Notes: generated by a model from the letters alone, not told the origin. DNA of 64,000 nt from Synechococcales cyanobacterium C42_A2020_086 (GCA_015272325.1 JACYLU010000020.1:186001-250000), one strand, 5' to 3'. Positions 1 through 9,872 are shown, counted from the stretch's first letter. Program-made: numbers and translations.

Positions 1-888
1 GGCACGTTGGTTTGGTGGCTCGATCGCGGGCAGGAAAAACTAGAGCAACAGAGCCAGAACCTTAAAGCCTTGCTAGAAGAAAATTCTGCCCCTAATGAGG
101 ACGTTAGGACTTGCTATATCGTTTTTCTCACGGGTGTTGGCGATCTGTCTGCGGATGAGCTAACGGAGGGAGAAACCGCGTTTCTTGATCAATTAGAGCA
201 GGATCAGCCACAGTGTGTGATTGTGCGAGATGTGTTTCCCTATTCGGCGGCAAATGCGGATGTCAGCGGACAGCAGGTATTCGATTTTCTGCGAGAGGTG
301 AGTGAGCAAGCCAATGGATGGTCTGAATTCACAAAGTTTTTGTTAGAAACGCGCAATGTTTGGCGGATGGCTCTTTCGGCCGACAATCGCTATGGGCGGG
401 TTTACAATCCGGCTATTGCTCTCACCGTGGTCGAGCGGATGGCTGCTCAGCAAGAGATTCCGATGTCGGCGGAGGCTTCCATTCAACTCGTCTTGATGGG
501 CAAAAGTGGTGGTGCTCAGGTTGCATTAGGGGCGGCTCCATACTTGCAGCAGTGGCTCAATGCCGAGATCACGGTGGTGTCCTTTGGGGGAGTATTTAAC
601 GGCAATGAGGGCTTTGATGCGGCAGACCAAATTTATCACCTGCGGGGCGAGCGCGATTGGATTGAGGCCATCGGCGGTGTTGTGTTTCCGTCTCGCTGGC
701 GCTGGGTTTGGGGGTCTCCCTATCATCGTGCCCGTCGTGAGGAGCGATACAGGGTCCTCAAGAGTGGTCCTCATGCTCATCAGGGGGATGAAGGGTATTT
801 TGGCAAAGAAGAAGCGGATGAGGGAATTCGTTATGTTGATCTCACGGTTCAGCAGGTTAATCAGTTGCCGATTTGGGCTGATGAGTGA
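1..888 (+). CDS. Hypothetical protein, 5' end cut by window
   Basis: The frame is open from the first base, so the true start lies upstream; 295 residues are visible before the TGA. I do not recognise a named family. A GKSGG motif after a hydrophobic strand (reading LVLMGKSGG) followed by a small-residue helix resembles the nucleophile elbow of alpha/beta hydrolases, and a later conserved-looking segment contains SGPHAHQGDEGYFG. A serine-hydrolase-like fold is therefore possible but unproven. No signal peptide or membrane segment is present in the visible part. A T-run follows the stop at about 891-898, without a clear stem in front of it. Confidence 0.6.
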   Translation, partial: GTLVWWLDRGQEKLEQQSQNLKALLEENSAPNEDVRTCYIVFLTGVGDLSADELTEGETAFLDQLEQDQPQCVIVRDVFPYSAANADVSGQQVFDFLREVSEQANGWSEFTKFLLETRNVWRMALSADNRYGRVYNPAIALTVVERMAAQQEIPMSAEASIQLVLMGKSGGAQVALGAAPYLQQWLNAEITVVSFGGVFNGNEGFDAADQIYHLRGERDWIEAIGGVVFPSRWRWVWGSPYHRARREERYRVLKSGPHAHQGDEGYFGKEEADEGIRYVDLTVQQVNQLPIWADE

Positions 889-1242
889 TGCTTTTTTTGC
901 AGGCGGAACCTTTGCTGCTGATCATGAGGTCTAGCGATTGAGTTTCTGATAAGGGCGCAATATCAACATGATCAATACACTGCACAGTGGACCGACGGTT
1001 GGCTATCGGGCGGACAGCGGGTGATTGGTAAGAAAATAACGCTTTGTAGCCTAGGGAACTTTACACCCGTCAGAATCTGGTTGTTAATCACAACAGATGC
1101 TGAAATTACCGAATTGTGATTCAGCGGAGAGATGCTGTACGCAATGAAATGTTAAGAAATCTTGAGATAGATTGAAAAATCTTGAGATAGATTGAGTCAT
1201 TTCATGGCTGGCAGGACACCCCAATCTCGGAGGCAAAGATCC
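889..1242. other. Intergenic region upstream of glgP
   Basis: No gene is visible. The region is A/T-richer than its flanks and ends with a 20-bp tandem duplication (1157-1195). The reading frame of glgP stays open from TTG 1192, but the better start is ATG 1243, so the duplication probably lies in the promoter or leader. Confidence 0.6.
1157..1195. repeat. 20-bp tandem duplication before glgP
   Basis: The unit AAATCTTGAGATAGATTGAA occurs at 1157-1176 and again at 1177-1195 with no mismatch until its last base. It is one of many short tandem duplications in intergenic DNA of this window. Confidence 0.9.
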
Positions 1243-3783
1243 ATGCAGACGCTAGATAACCCTTCCAACTTGGAAAACGGCGAAATTTTAGTCGAAGATG
1301 ACCGCACGGGTTTAAGTGTGGAAACGCTAAGACGCGCCATGGCGGACAACCTGCGATACATTCAGGGTCGGTTTCCGGGAAGTGCCTCCAAGCATGATCT
1401 CTACATGGCGCTAGCCTACACGGTACGCGATCGGCTGCTACAGCGTTGGTTGGCGACTCAGGAAACCTACCTGAAGCGGGATGTGCGGGTGGTTTGCTAT
1501 CTATCGGCGGAGTTTTTGGTAGGACCCCATTGCGGCAATAACCTGATCAACCTCGGCATTTATGATCAGGTGAAACAGGCAGTCGAAGCGTCGGGGCTGA
1601 ATTTGCAAGAGCTGCTTGATCAAGAAGAAGAACCGGGACTGGGGAATGGCGGTTTGGGACGGCTGGCGGCTTGCTTTATGGATTCCCTATCGTCTCTGGA
1701 GGTGCCGGCGATTGGCTATGGCATTCGCTACGAGTACGGCATTTTCGATCAAGAGATCCGGGATGGCTGGCAGGTGGAAATTACCGACAAGTGGCTGCGC
1801 TACGGCAACCCTTGGGAAATCGCTCGTCCCGAGAACACGGTGGAAATTAAGTTTGGGGGTCATACCCAGGCATATTACGATCAGCACAATCGCTACTGCG
1901 TCCGCTGGGTGCCCGACAAGGTGGTGATGGGTGTTCCCTACGATACGCCGATCTTGGGGTACCGGGTGAACACGGCTAACACGATGCGGCTGTGGCGAGC
2001 CGAGGCGCCGGAATCCTTTGATTTTGCTGCCTTCAATAAGGGCGACTACTATGGGGCCGTGGCAACTAAGGTGGTGTCCGAGAATATCACCAAGGTGCTC
2101 TACCCCAATGATGAGCAAATTCAGGGCAAAGAGCTGCGGCTAGAGCAGCAGTATTTCTTTGTGTCTTGTTCACTGCAAGACATTATCCGCGTGCATTTGC
2201 GAACAGGCAATCCACTGGAAACGCTGCACGAGAAGTTTGCGATTCAGCTCAACGATACCCATCCGTCGATTGCGGTTGCCGAATTAATGCGGCTGCTGGT
2301 GGATGAGCACAAGCTGGATTGGGATCAAGCCTGGACGATTACCCAGAATACCCTCAGCTACACGAATCACACGCTGCTGCCGGAAGCTCTGGAGAAGTGG
2401 TCGCTCGATCTGTTTAGCAATTTGCTGCCGCGCCATCTGGAGATTATTTATGAGATTAACGCTCGCTTTTTAAATCAGGTGCGGATCAAGTTTCCGAATG
2501 ATCTCGATCGGCTGCGGCGAATGTCGATTATTGACGAGGCGGACGGGCGCTATGTGCGGATGGCCCATCTAGCTTGCGTGGGGAGCCACCACATCAACGG
2601 CGTTGCTGAGCTGCATAGCGAACTGCTCAAGAAAACCACCCTGCACGACTTCTATGAAATGTTTCCCGAGAAGTTTACTAACGTCACCAATGGCGTGACA
2701 CCGCGCCGCTGGATCGTGATGAACAATCCTCGACTGACGCAACTCATCACTCAGCGAATTGGCGATCATTGGATTACCCATCTGGAAGATTTGCGGCAGC
2801 TCGAAGGATTTGTGGAGGACGCAAGCTTCCGGCAAGAGTGGCGGCAGATTAAACGGCAGATCAAGGAGGACTTGACGGCGAAGATTTTGCAGCGAACGGG
2901 CATCCGGGTAAATCCTGACACGCTATTTGATATTCAGGTGAAGCGAATTCACGAATATAAACGGCAACACTTGAATGTATTGCATATTGTCACGTTGTAT
3001 AACCGAATCAAACAGAACCCAGATGTTGATATTCAACCCCGTACCTTCATCTTTGGCGGCAAGGCAGCTCCTGGCTACTTCATGGCTAAGCTGATCATCA
3101 AACTGATCAACTCGGTGGGTGAGGTGGTGAACAGCGATCCTGATGTCCGGGATCGGCTGAAGGTGGTCTTTCTGCCCGACTATAATGTGACGAATGGTCA
3201 GAATGTTTACCCAGCAGCAGATCTCTCGGAGCAGATTTCGACGGCGGGCATGGAGGCATCGGGAACTGGCAATATGAAGTTCTCGATGAACGGAGCGTTG
3301 ACCATTGGCACCCTGGATGGCGCGAATATTGAAATTCGGCAGGAAGTCGGAGCCGAGAATTTCTTCTTGTTTGGGCTGACCGCTGAGGAAGTGCTGAACC
3401 TAAAGGCGAGTGGCTATCGCCCCTGGGAGTATTACGAGTCTAACTCGGAGCTGAAGGGAGCAATCGACCTGATTAGCAGTGGGCATTTCTCGCGCGGCGA
3501 CGTCAACCTGTTTAAGCCGTTTGTAGATGTGCTGATGCAGCGGGATCCGTTTTTGCTGTTTGCCGATTATCAGTCTTACATTGATTGTCAGGCGCGGGTG
3601 AGTGCGGCATATCGCGACTGGGATCACTGGACGCGGATGTCGATTCTGAATAGCGCCCGCATGGGTAAGTTCTCTTCGGATCGGTCGATTCGCGACTATT
3701 GCCGCGATATCTGGCACGCGGAGCCGGTGAAGGTGGAGCTGTCGGAATACGATCAGGCAAGTGCAGTCCTGACGATTCAATAA
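1243..3783 (+). CDS. glgP: Glycogen phosphorylase
   Basis: Releases glucose-1-phosphate from glycogen in the cytoplasm using phosphate and PLP. The protein has 846 residues from ATG 1243, the usual length for bacterial GT35 phosphorylases. The N-terminal part carries the [16 protein letters not shown] block. The PLP-lysine signature [10 protein letters not shown] places the Schiff-base lysine at about residue 679, followed by [17 protein letters not shown] chose ATG 1243 because GGAGG stands 9 bases upstream and the protein then begins MQTLDNPSN; a TTG at 1192 and an ATG at 1204 are in frame but lack a good ribosome site. A histidine phosphatase gene follows 38 bases later. Phosphoglucomutase, the next enzyme in glycogen use, is encoded at 23842-25473. 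Confidence 0.97.
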   Translation: MQTLDNPSNLENGEILVEDDRTGLSVETLRRAMADNLRYIQGRFPGSASKHDLYMALAYTVRDRLLQRWLATQETYLKRDVRVVCYLSAEFLVGPHCGNNLINLGIYDQVKQAVEASGLNLQELLDQEEEPGLGNGGLGRLAACFMDSLSSLEVPAIGYGIRYEYGIFDQEIRDGWQVEITDKWLRYGNPWEIARPENTVEIKFGGHTQAYYDQHNRYCVRWVPDKVVMGVPYDTPILGYRVNTANTMRLWRAEAPESFDFAAFNKGDYYGAVATKVVSENITKVLYPNDEQIQGKELRLEQQYFFVSCSLQDIIRVHLRTGNPLETLHEKFAIQLNDTHPSIAVAELMRLLVDEHKLDWDQAWTITQNTLSYTNHTLLPEALEKWSLDLFSNLLPRHLEIIYEINARFLNQVRIKFPNDLDRLRRMSIIDEADGRYVRMAHLACVGSHHINGVAELHSELLKKTTLHDFYEMFPEKFTNVTNGVTPRRWIVMNNPRLTQLITQRIGDHWITHLEDLRQLEGFVEDASFRQEWRQIKRQIKEDLTAKILQRTGIRVNPDTLFDIQVKRIHEYKRQHLNVLHIVTLYNRIKQNPDVDIQPRTFIFGGKAAPGYFMAKLIIKLINSVGEVVNSDPDVRDRLKVVFLPDYNVTNGQNVYPAADLSEQISTAGMEASGTGNMKFSMNGALTIGTLDGANIEIRQEVGAENFFLFGLTAEEVLNLKASGYRPWEYYESNSELKGAIDLISSGHFSRGDVNLFKPFVDVLMQRDPFLLFADYQSYIDCQARVSAAYRDWDHWTRMSILNSARMGKFSSDRSIRDYCRDIWHAEPVKVELSEYDQASAVLTIQ

Positions 3784-3821
3784 GACAATTCAAAGGTGAT
3801 AGTCAATAATGAGTTTACGTA

Positions 3822-4460
3822 ATGAGTTTACACATTCACTTCCTGCGGCATGGTGAGACTACCTTTAGCCAGACTGGAGGCTACTGCGGCATTCTTGACC
3901 CCGATCTGACCGAGGCTGGCTACGAGATGGCTCAGGCCTTTGCGGCCGCCTACAAGACGGTGCCGTGGCAAGCTGTTTACGCTAGTCCCATGAAGCGCAC
4001 CATTGCCACTGCTCAACCGCTGTGCGATGCTGTGGGGCTAGAGATGCAGTTGCGTGACGGGCTGAAGGAAATTCATTACGGCGAGTGGGAAGGCAAAACT
4101 CAGGAAGAGGTGAAGGCGCAATTTACGGACGACTACGTGCGCTGGCTGACGGAACCGGCTTGGAACCCTCCGACGGGCGGTGAAACGGCTGTGCAGCTTG
4201 CTAGCCGTGCTTCGCTGGTGATTGCTGAGATCGAGCAAATGTATCCTGATGGCAATGTGCTGGTGGTCTCCCACAAAGCGACGATTCGGGTGCTGCTGTG
4301 TAGCTTGCTGGGAATTGACTTGGGGCGATACCGCGACCGCATTGACACACCGGCTGCCTCGATTAGCGTTGTTAAATTCGATATCCACGGACCGCTGCTG
4401 CAACGTTTGGGCGACCGCTCTTACATGAGTGCTGTCCTGCGTGAGCGTCCGGGGACTTAG
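3822..4460 (+). CDS. Histidine phosphatase family protein
   Basis: A 212-residue phosphoglycerate-mutase-like phosphatase. The phosphohistidine motif LRHGETTF gives the nucleophile at His10, the acid segment is LKEIHYGEWEG, and the second catalytic histidine lies in VVSHKATIR. The substrate cannot be read from sequence; relatives act on phosphosugars, phosphoserine or alpha-ribazole phosphate. Its position 38 bases after glgP suggests co-transcription. The 13 bases at the start are duplicated (ATGAGTTTACGTA at 3809, ATGAGTTTACACA at 3822), so a second, out-of-frame ATG at 3809 opens a 15-codon reading frame that overlaps the gene start. Confidence 0.9.
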   Translation: MSLHIHFLRHGETTFSQTGGYCGILDPDLTEAGYEMAQAFAAAYKTVPWQAVYASPMKRTIATAQPLCDAVGLEMQLRDGLKEIHYGEWEGKTQEEVKAQFTDDYVRWLTEPAWNPPTGGETAVQLASRASLVIAEIEQMYPDGNVLVVSHKATIRVLLCSLLGIDLGRYRDRIDTPAASISVVKFDIHGPLLQRLGDRSYMSAVLRERPGT

Positions 4461-4503
4461 AACCGCATCTAGAGCGTCATATCAGTTAGATATCAGTCAG
4501 CAG

Positions 4504-7287
4504 TCAGATAGAATGTGCTGCCGATCGCTTACTGTTACTGTAGCGCCGCAGTAGCTTTTGCGCTTCTACAATCCAAAAGCCGAGGGTGCCCACGTTCAAG
4601 CAAATTAACAGCTCGATTAGGGTCAGTGGCTGAGTTTGGAAGATCGGCTGCATCCACGGCGTGTAGATGACGGTGAGTTGGAGGACAAAGGTGGCGAGAA
4701 TGGCACCTAGCATTGGCAAGTTCGTTAACACACCTTTGCTGACAATCGACTCGCGTTCAGAGCGCATGGCTAGCGCTAGGAAGATCCGCGTGAAGGCTAG
4801 GCTGGCAAATACCATGGTCTGCCACGCTGCCCAGTTGGCTCGATGGGTGAAGTAGGTCAAGGCCAGCAGCGCCAACCCAATGAAGGAGCCAATCATCACA
4901 ATGTCTCGGCCGACCCCACGACTAAAGACACTTTCGTTCGGCGGGTAGGGCGGCCGCTGCATCACGTCTTTTTCTCCAGGTTCTACGCTCAGCGCTAGCG
5001 CCAGCAAGCCATCTGCTAGCAGATTAATCCAGAGAATTTGAGTGGGACGCAACGGCTGCGGTAACAGGAATAGCGGTGCAAACAGCATTACGACTACAGT
5101 GCTGGTATTACCGGTGAGGGTGTAGCGAATGAATTTGCGAATGTTATCGTAGATAACGCGCCCCTCTTCGACGGCGGCTACAATCGTGGAAAAATTATCG
5201 TCGAGCAGCACCATGTCGGCAGCTTCCTTAGCGACATCCGTGCCCGTGATGCCCATTGCTACGCCGATATTGGCCTTACTGAGGGCTGGTGCATCGTTGA
5301 CGCCATCGCCAGTCATCGAGACAATGTGCCCCCGACGCTGTAGCGCCTCTACAATTTTTAGTTTCTGCTCGGGTGAGACGCGGGCGTACACCGCAATGTC
5401 TTCTACCTGCTGCTCTAGATCGGCTGTGTCCATTTGATTGAGCTGCTGCCCTGATAAAAATTTGCCGTTGCGCGAGATTTCCAACTCCTCGGCAATGTGC
5501 TTGGCCATGAGCGGATGGTCGCCGGTAATCATCACGGTGCGAATACCCGCCCGAGTACAGGTTCGCACGGCTTGCTTTGCTTCGGGACGCGCCGGATCGA
5601 GCATGCCTACCAATCCCACTAGGATCAGCGCTTGCTCGACCTCGATTTCTTTGCCCTCCTCGGGGATTTGGTCTAGTAGGCGGAAGCCTACTCCCAGGAC
5701 TCGGGTGCCCATTGATGCTAGCTTGTCGTTGTCTGCGCGCACTTGGTCTCGCGCGGCATCATCTAGGGGTTCAACGTGATCGTCTTGCCAGTAGTGAGTA
5801 GCGATCTCTAGCAATCCATCGAGAGCGCCCTTGGTAAAGGCAATATAGGGTTTATTGGCGACGGTTTGCAGGCTGGCAATTTGCTGCGCGACCGGGTGGG
5901 ACCAATTCACATTGCTGAATGTGTGGATTGTCGTCATCCGCTTACGCTCGGAGTCAAACGGCGCTTCTTCGACGCGGGGAAAGAGCTGCTCTAGCTCGTC
6001 TTTGTCGAGTCCTAATCGATCGGCAGCAATCACCAGGGCAATTTCGGTGGGGTCGCCTAGGGCTTTAGGAGTCTCTGTGTCGCTGCTGTCGTCATCCATG
6101 ACGGTGGCATTGTTGCAGAGAGCACTACCAACAACCGTTAGCGCTAGCGAGACTTCCATTTTGCTGCCTTTACCCGGTTGAAAGATTGACTTTTTGCCGT
6201 CTAGCCGCGAGGTGATCTGGGCATAGGATTCTTTTATTTCTACTCGTTTGCCCGCCAGTGATAGCAGCGTTACCGTCATTTGGTTTTCAGTGAGGGTGCC
6301 GGTTTTATCGGAACAGATTGTCGTCACTGACCCTAGGGTTTCCACGGCGGGTAGTTTGCGGATCAGGGCATGGCGCTTCAACATTCGCCGCGCTCCAATG
6401 GCTAGAGCAATGGTTACTACCGCCGGCAGACCCTCAGGGATAATGGCAACTGCCAAGCTTACCGCCGTCAGGAACATTTGCGTCAGATTTTCGCCCCGGA
6501 TGACCCCAAAGGCAAAGATGCCCGCTACCAGGATTAGGGCCGCCAGCGCCAACCGCTTGCCGAGTTGATCGAGCCGTCGCTGTAATGGGGTTTGCTCTTG
6601 TTCGACCGCCTGCATGGAGTGGGCGATCTTGCCGAGTTCGGTAGCCATGCCGGTTTCCGTCACCACCGCTTTGCCCCGGCCGTAGGTGACTACGGTACCC
6701 ATGTAGACCATATTGCGACGATCGCCTAGGGGCAGATTGTTGCCGGAAATGGGTTCTAGGCTTTTTTCAATGGCTTCCGATTCACCGGTAAAGGCTGCTT
6801 CCTGGGTGCGCAAGTTGGTGTTTTCCAGCAGGCGTCCGTCGGCAGGTACCTGGTCGCCATCTTCGAGCTGAATGATATCGCCGGGAACCAGCTCGCGAGC
6901 ATCGATTTGCTGCCAGTCTCGATCTCGCAATACCCGCGCCTTGGGAATCGCCATCTTGCGCAGCGCTGCGAACTCTTTGCCGGCTCGATATTCTTGGGTA
7001 AAGCCGAGAATGGCGTTAAAGGCAACTACCGCAAAGATGGCAATGGCGTCTTTGTAATCCTGGAGAATCAGCGTCACTACACCTGCTGCAATCAAGACCA
7101 GCACCGTCGTTGAGGTCAACTGCTCCCACAGCATCAGCCAGGGGCTTTTCGGCGGCTGCTCGGTTAGCTGATTGGGTCCATACTGCTCAAGGCGTTGCTG
7201 GGCGTCTTGGGAGCTGAGTCCCGTTGATTCATTGGTCTTGAACGCCTGCACCACATCCGCTGCATCCTGCTGATACCAGTCGCTCAT
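4504..7287 (-). CDS. P-type cation-transporting ATPase (P2A, Ca2+-ATPase-like)
   Basis: A 927-residue ion pump of the inner or thylakoid membrane. It has an N-terminal cation-ATPase domain, the actuator motif TGES (residues 167-170), the membrane motif PEGLPA (from residue 284) and the phosphorylated aspartate in DKTGTL (Asp327). The TGDHP hinge and TGDGVNDAPAL follow, then a C-terminal six-helix domain. PEGL with the long C-terminal domain places it with SERCA/PacL-like Ca2+ pumps rather than CPx heavy-metal pumps; Mn2+ or Na+ transport is also possible. It is convergent with the phosphatase gene, 43 bases apart. No regulator is adjacent. Confidence 0.93.
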   Translation of the reverse strand: MSDWYQQDAADVVQAFKTNESTGLSSQDAQQRLEQYGPNQLTEQPPKSPWLMLWEQLTSTTVLVLIAAGVVTLILQDYKDAIAIFAVVAFNAILGFTQEYRAGKEFAALRKMAIPKARVLRDRDWQQIDARELVPGDIIQLEDGDQVPADGRLLENTNLRTQEAAFTGESEAIEKSLEPISGNNLPLGDRRNMVYMGTVVTYGRGKAVVTETGMATELGKIAHSMQAVEQEQTPLQRRLDQLGKRLALAALILVAGIFAFGVIRGENLTQMFLTAVSLAVAIIPEGLPAVVTIALAIGARRMLKRHALIRKLPAVETLGSVTTICSDKTGTLTENQMTVTLLSLAGKRVEIKESYAQITSRLDGKKSIFQPGKGSKMEVSLALTVVGSALCNNATVMDDDSSDTETPKALGDPTEIALVIAADRLGLDKDELEQLFPRVEEAPFDSERKRMTTIHTFSNVNWSHPVAQQIASLQTVANKPYIAFTKGALDGLLEIATHYWQDDHVEPLDDAARDQVRADNDKLASMGTRVLGVGFRLLDQIPEEGKEIEVEQALILVGLVGMLDPARPEAKQAVRTCTRAGIRTVMITGDHPLMAKHIAEELEISRNGKFLSGQQLNQMDTADLEQQVEDIAVYARVSPEQKLKIVEALQRRGHIVSMTGDGVNDAPALSKANIGVAMGITGTDVAKEAADMVLLDDNFSTIVAAVEEGRVIYDNIRKFIRYTLTGNTSTVVVMLFAPLFLLPQPLRPTQILWINLLADGLLALALSVEPGEKDVMQRPPYPPNESVFSRGVGRDIVMIGSFIGLALLALTYFTHRANWAAWQTMVFASLAFTRIFLALAMRSERESIVSKGVLTNLPMLGAILATFVLQLTVIYTPWMQPIFQTQPLTLIELLICLNVGTLGFWIVEAQKLLRRYSNSKRSAAHSI

Positions 7288-7478
7288 GGCTCCACCCTTA
7301 CTCTGTGCTGCGGCTACTATATCACCCGCATCAAACCACAGATAGAGCCAGGCTACCTCTGTCTAACGCTATACATCCGCTTCGCCGCAAGGCGTTCTGC
7401 TGAGATTGGATGCTAGCGCTGTTTAGGAGCGAAGGGTCAGACTAACACCCTATGGCGAATCAGTAATAACTAGAATAT

Positions 7479-7559
7479 GGGCAGAGTCGGACTCGAACCG
7501 ACATGACCGAAGTCGCCACATTTTGAGTGTGGTGCGTCTACCAATTTCGCCATCCGCCC
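7479..7559 (-). tRNA. tRNA-Leu (anticodon CAA)
   Basis: On the minus strand the sequence folds as a class II tRNA. The acceptor stem is GGGCGGA with TCTGCCC (one G-U pair), the anticodon stem CCACA/TGTGG encloses loop CTCAAAA, and anticodon CAA reads UUG. A short variable arm and the T arm GTCGG-TTCGAGT-CCGAC are present. CCA is not encoded. Confidence 0.95.
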
Positions 7560-7786
7560 GTAGCGCTTCATCATTATAGCTCATTGCAATTCATTTTGGG
7601 TAATGGTGACTAGGTGAGCTTACCTCAATGAGCTACAGAATATAGCTTGTGTGGTGGCAGGAACTCATCATCGAAATCGAACTTGGGGTGTGAACGTTCC
7701 CAATCACCCGCCGCAGATAACCGTGAACTCCAACCGAACACCTCTCAACGGTCGGTGTGCACTGGGAACGTTAGACTGTCAGTATC
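7560..7786. other. Intergenic region with a 10-bp inverted repeat
   Basis: No gene is visible. AACGTTCCCA at 7693-7702 is mirrored exactly by TGGGAACGTT at 7763-7772, enclosing 60 bases. It could be the ends of a miniature element or an RNA stem. It lies just beyond the 3' end of the VOC remnant. Confidence 0.5.
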
Positions 7787-7945
7787 TCAGCCACGGCGCG
7801 CTGCCTCGATCATAGCGATGTCAATCTTTCGCATCGTCATCATCGCATTGAACGCACGCTTGGCGGCAGCAGGATCGGGATCGGTGATTTCCTCGGCACT
7901 TCCGTCATACCACAGGCAAACCATGTTCTTTGCGATCTTGGACAT
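7787..7945 (-). pseudogene. PhnB-like VOC protein remnant with in-frame internal deletion
   Basis: The 52-residue frame joins the first about 20 residues of a PhnB-like VOC protein (MSKIAKNMVCLWYDGSAEE) directly to a typical C-terminus of the same family (ITDPDPAAAKRAF...MMTMRKIDI...AAIEAARRG type). Family members are usually about 150-160 residues, so about 100 central codons are missing without a frameshift. The start ATG at 7943-7945 keeps a ribosome site (GGAGA, 6 bases upstream). The deleted part holds the metal-binding strands, so the product cannot be an active enzyme. An intact but different VOC gene lies just upstream on the same strand. The family call rests on my memory of both terminal signatures. 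Confidence 0.7.
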
Positions 7946-7998
7946 GCGCTTCTCCGTTGAGATTAGGACTGATGATTTTCTTGAATTCACCTTTCGAG

Positions 7999-8379
7999 CT
8001 ATTTCATTGAGTGCAAGCCAAACATATTGCCTTCAGAATCTATAGCAAGAGAAATAAAGCCATATTCGCCAATCGACATCTTAGGCTTTTGGACACGACC
8101 ACCTGCTGCTTCAACTCTAGATTCTTCGACCCCACAATCTTCACATGAAAAATAAATCAAAGTGCTATTTCCACCGGATTTAAAACCCTGCATTTTGACA
8201 AGGGCACCGCTAGCACCATACTTTTCCATATCCGATGGAAATGACAACATTTCGATACTGGAATCATCAGGGTCACTCAATACATCCAAATTCACACCAA
8301 GCACGGATTCATAAAACTGTTTAGCCCTAGCTAGATCATCTACATAAATTTCAAACCAGGCTACAGGATTATTTGCCAT
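7999..8379 (-). CDS. VOC family protein (glyoxalase-like)
   Basis: A 126-residue single vicinal-oxygen-chelate domain: it begins MANNPVAWFEIYVDDLARA, has the ARAKQFYESVLG helix and ends near SEGNMFGLHSMK. Such proteins act as small metal-dependent enzymes or ligand-binding proteins; the substrate is unknown. ATG 8379 is chosen because GAGGAGA lies 6 bases upstream; the open frame extends further (to 8496) but only with low-quality sequence. It precedes the VOC remnant on the same strand, so the two may once have formed an operon. An imperfect palindrome at 8435-8460 lies in its promoter region. Confidence 0.88.
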   Translation of the reverse strand: MANNPVAWFEIYVDDLARAKQFYESVLGVNLDVLSDPDDSSIEMLSFPSDMEKYGASGALVKMQGFKSGGNSTLIYFSCEDCGVEESRVEAAGGRVQKPKMSIGEYGFISLAIDSEGNMFGLHSMK

Positions 8380-8434
8380 GAGATTTCTCCTCAATAAATT
8401 ATTGATTTGCCTAAAGTTTGTGAAGTTGACAATG

Positions 8435-8460
8435 CAGTTGACCAAATGGTTGGTTAACTG
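8435..8460. promoter_or_regulatory. Imperfect palindrome upstream of the VOC gene
   Basis: CAGTTGACC and GGTTAACTG form 9-base arms with one mismatch around an 8-base spacer, 56 bases upstream of the VOC start. The size and position fit a dimeric repressor operator. No regulator gene is adjacent. Confidence 0.4.
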
Positions 8461-8946
8461 TGTAAAAACTGTGTTCACTCCACTTTTTTTACTCATCTAC
8501 AACAATTTGAAAACTACCGAAGATCATGCGGCTTCCGTCGAAAGGCATTGGGTTACTCTTTTTATTCATGCGAGAGTCCTTCATAACTTTTTCCATACCA
8601 GAATCTCTCGCTTCTCGTGAGGGCGATGGTAGGCAACAAATAGAGCGTCCAAGCAGCTACAACGCGCTGATCTCCAACCATCTTCAGCTATAGAACAAGA
8701 GTACTATAAGATCGGGAACCTGTCTACCCAACCATCGGTAAAGATCTGCAACAGAAAGGTTTAAAGGAGGTGGCATTTTTCGCAAGCATCAGCATAACGT
8801 GGTGCTGACCCGTTTCAAACAGATTTGAACCGCATATTGCTTTTGGAACTGGAACTTGATTTACGAAGGCTTATCCGATCGCTTTGCCTAGCGCAAACAC
8901 AGCTAGCGAAAGTGCGTCTTATAACTTCAACACATTCAATCAACTC

Positions 8947-8968
8947 AATGTAGATGAAATGTAGATGA
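8947..8968. repeat. 11-bp perfect tandem duplication
   Basis: AATGTAGATGA occurs twice head to tail (8947-8957 and 8958-8968) in non-coding DNA. Confidence 0.9.
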
Positions 8969-9634
8969 TGTAAATTCCACAAGATGCCCATTCGGCGAGT
9001 GCAAACGGTGTGCAAGGTTGGATTTTAAGGTTCTCTGGTTCGCGATGTTTTGGGTTACTGCGCCGAGACCGCTTAGGAGGGAGGATTTTAGACCTTCTGC
9101 GTATACCGCAGGATATCAAATCTCAAAAATCCTTATGTGAAAAGGACTTCAGTCGGCCACTTATTAAGTTGGACTAATTTTGGACTACGGTCCTGAGGGG
9201 TTTCCGGGCTGCGGTCCCACGGCATCTGCTGTCTGCTCAGTCGGGCTTGGCATGAAGAAAGAGCCACTAAATCTGGTTATGCTTTCTTCATTAGTTTATA
9301 TCCTAGCTCGTTCCAAGGTTAGCAAACCTAGCATCTCTAGTACTTGACTCCTAAGTTGACTCAGTCACCCATCTAATTTTCTCAAGCTCTTTGCTATGGA
9401 GCAGATCAAGGCTTCCTAGTTTCTATATCCGTTAGTTTTTCTAATCTGTTCCAAGCCTAAACACTAAAAATCATCCTCTCAGCCTAAAGGGACAGATTCC
9501 AGCGGCGTCTAGCCTGCATCATCCATAGCAGCATCAGTAGCAGCAATGGATAGAGCTAAGTCGCCTCCATTCCCAGCTGAGTCATAGCAGGCATTTCCTC
9601 GCTCCCCACGCAACCATCAGAATACCTAGAACTA

Positions 9635-9780
9635 TCTCAAAATTGTCTCAAAATGAGACTTTTAATCTTGTTTTAAGTCTAATTTTAGGACCTAAATATC
9701 TCAAAATGAGTCTCAAATAAGTCCCATAGTAAAATTATGAGACTAATTTTGATAAGTTTAAGACTCAATTTAAGACAAAA
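9635..9780. repeat. Cluster of TCTCAAAA / TGAGAC motifs
   Basis: TCTCAAAA occurs at 9635, 9646 and 9699, with TCTCAAAT at 9711. TGAGACT follows at 9654 and 9738, and related TAAGTCT, TAAGACT and TAAGAC strings fill the remainder. TCTCAAAATGAGA is itself a near-palindrome. The block is strongly A/T-rich compared with its flanks and is not at any gene start. Confidence 0.6.
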
Positions 9781-9872
9781 TTCGCTGCAAGATACTTCTG
9801 AGCACCTTGGGGTAACGCCTACAACTGCCATCTGCCCCAATTACCCTTCAACACGAAACTCTCTTTAGCCAC

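Larger units (their letters stand above)
8380..9872. other. Gene-poor 1.5-kb region
   Basis: I see no convincing gene on either strand; open frames are short, without ribosome sites or recognisable motifs. The region holds a VOC promoter with a palindrome (8435-8460), an 11-bp perfect tandem duplication (8947-8968), an imperfect one (9169-9190), and an A/T-rich block with repeated TCTCAAAA/TGAGAC motifs (9635-9780). It ends at the epimerase terminator. It could contain a decayed gene or a non-coding RNA. Confidence 0.5.

Noticed and set aside
7693-7776. Possible integron attC site (GTTAGAC next to an inverted repeat)
   Set aside because: The left side has no RYYYAAC core partner and the arms do not follow attC geometry.
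8640-9060. Decayed transposase in the gene-poor region
   Set aside because: Translations on both strands gave no DDE or HTH motif and no terminal repeats.
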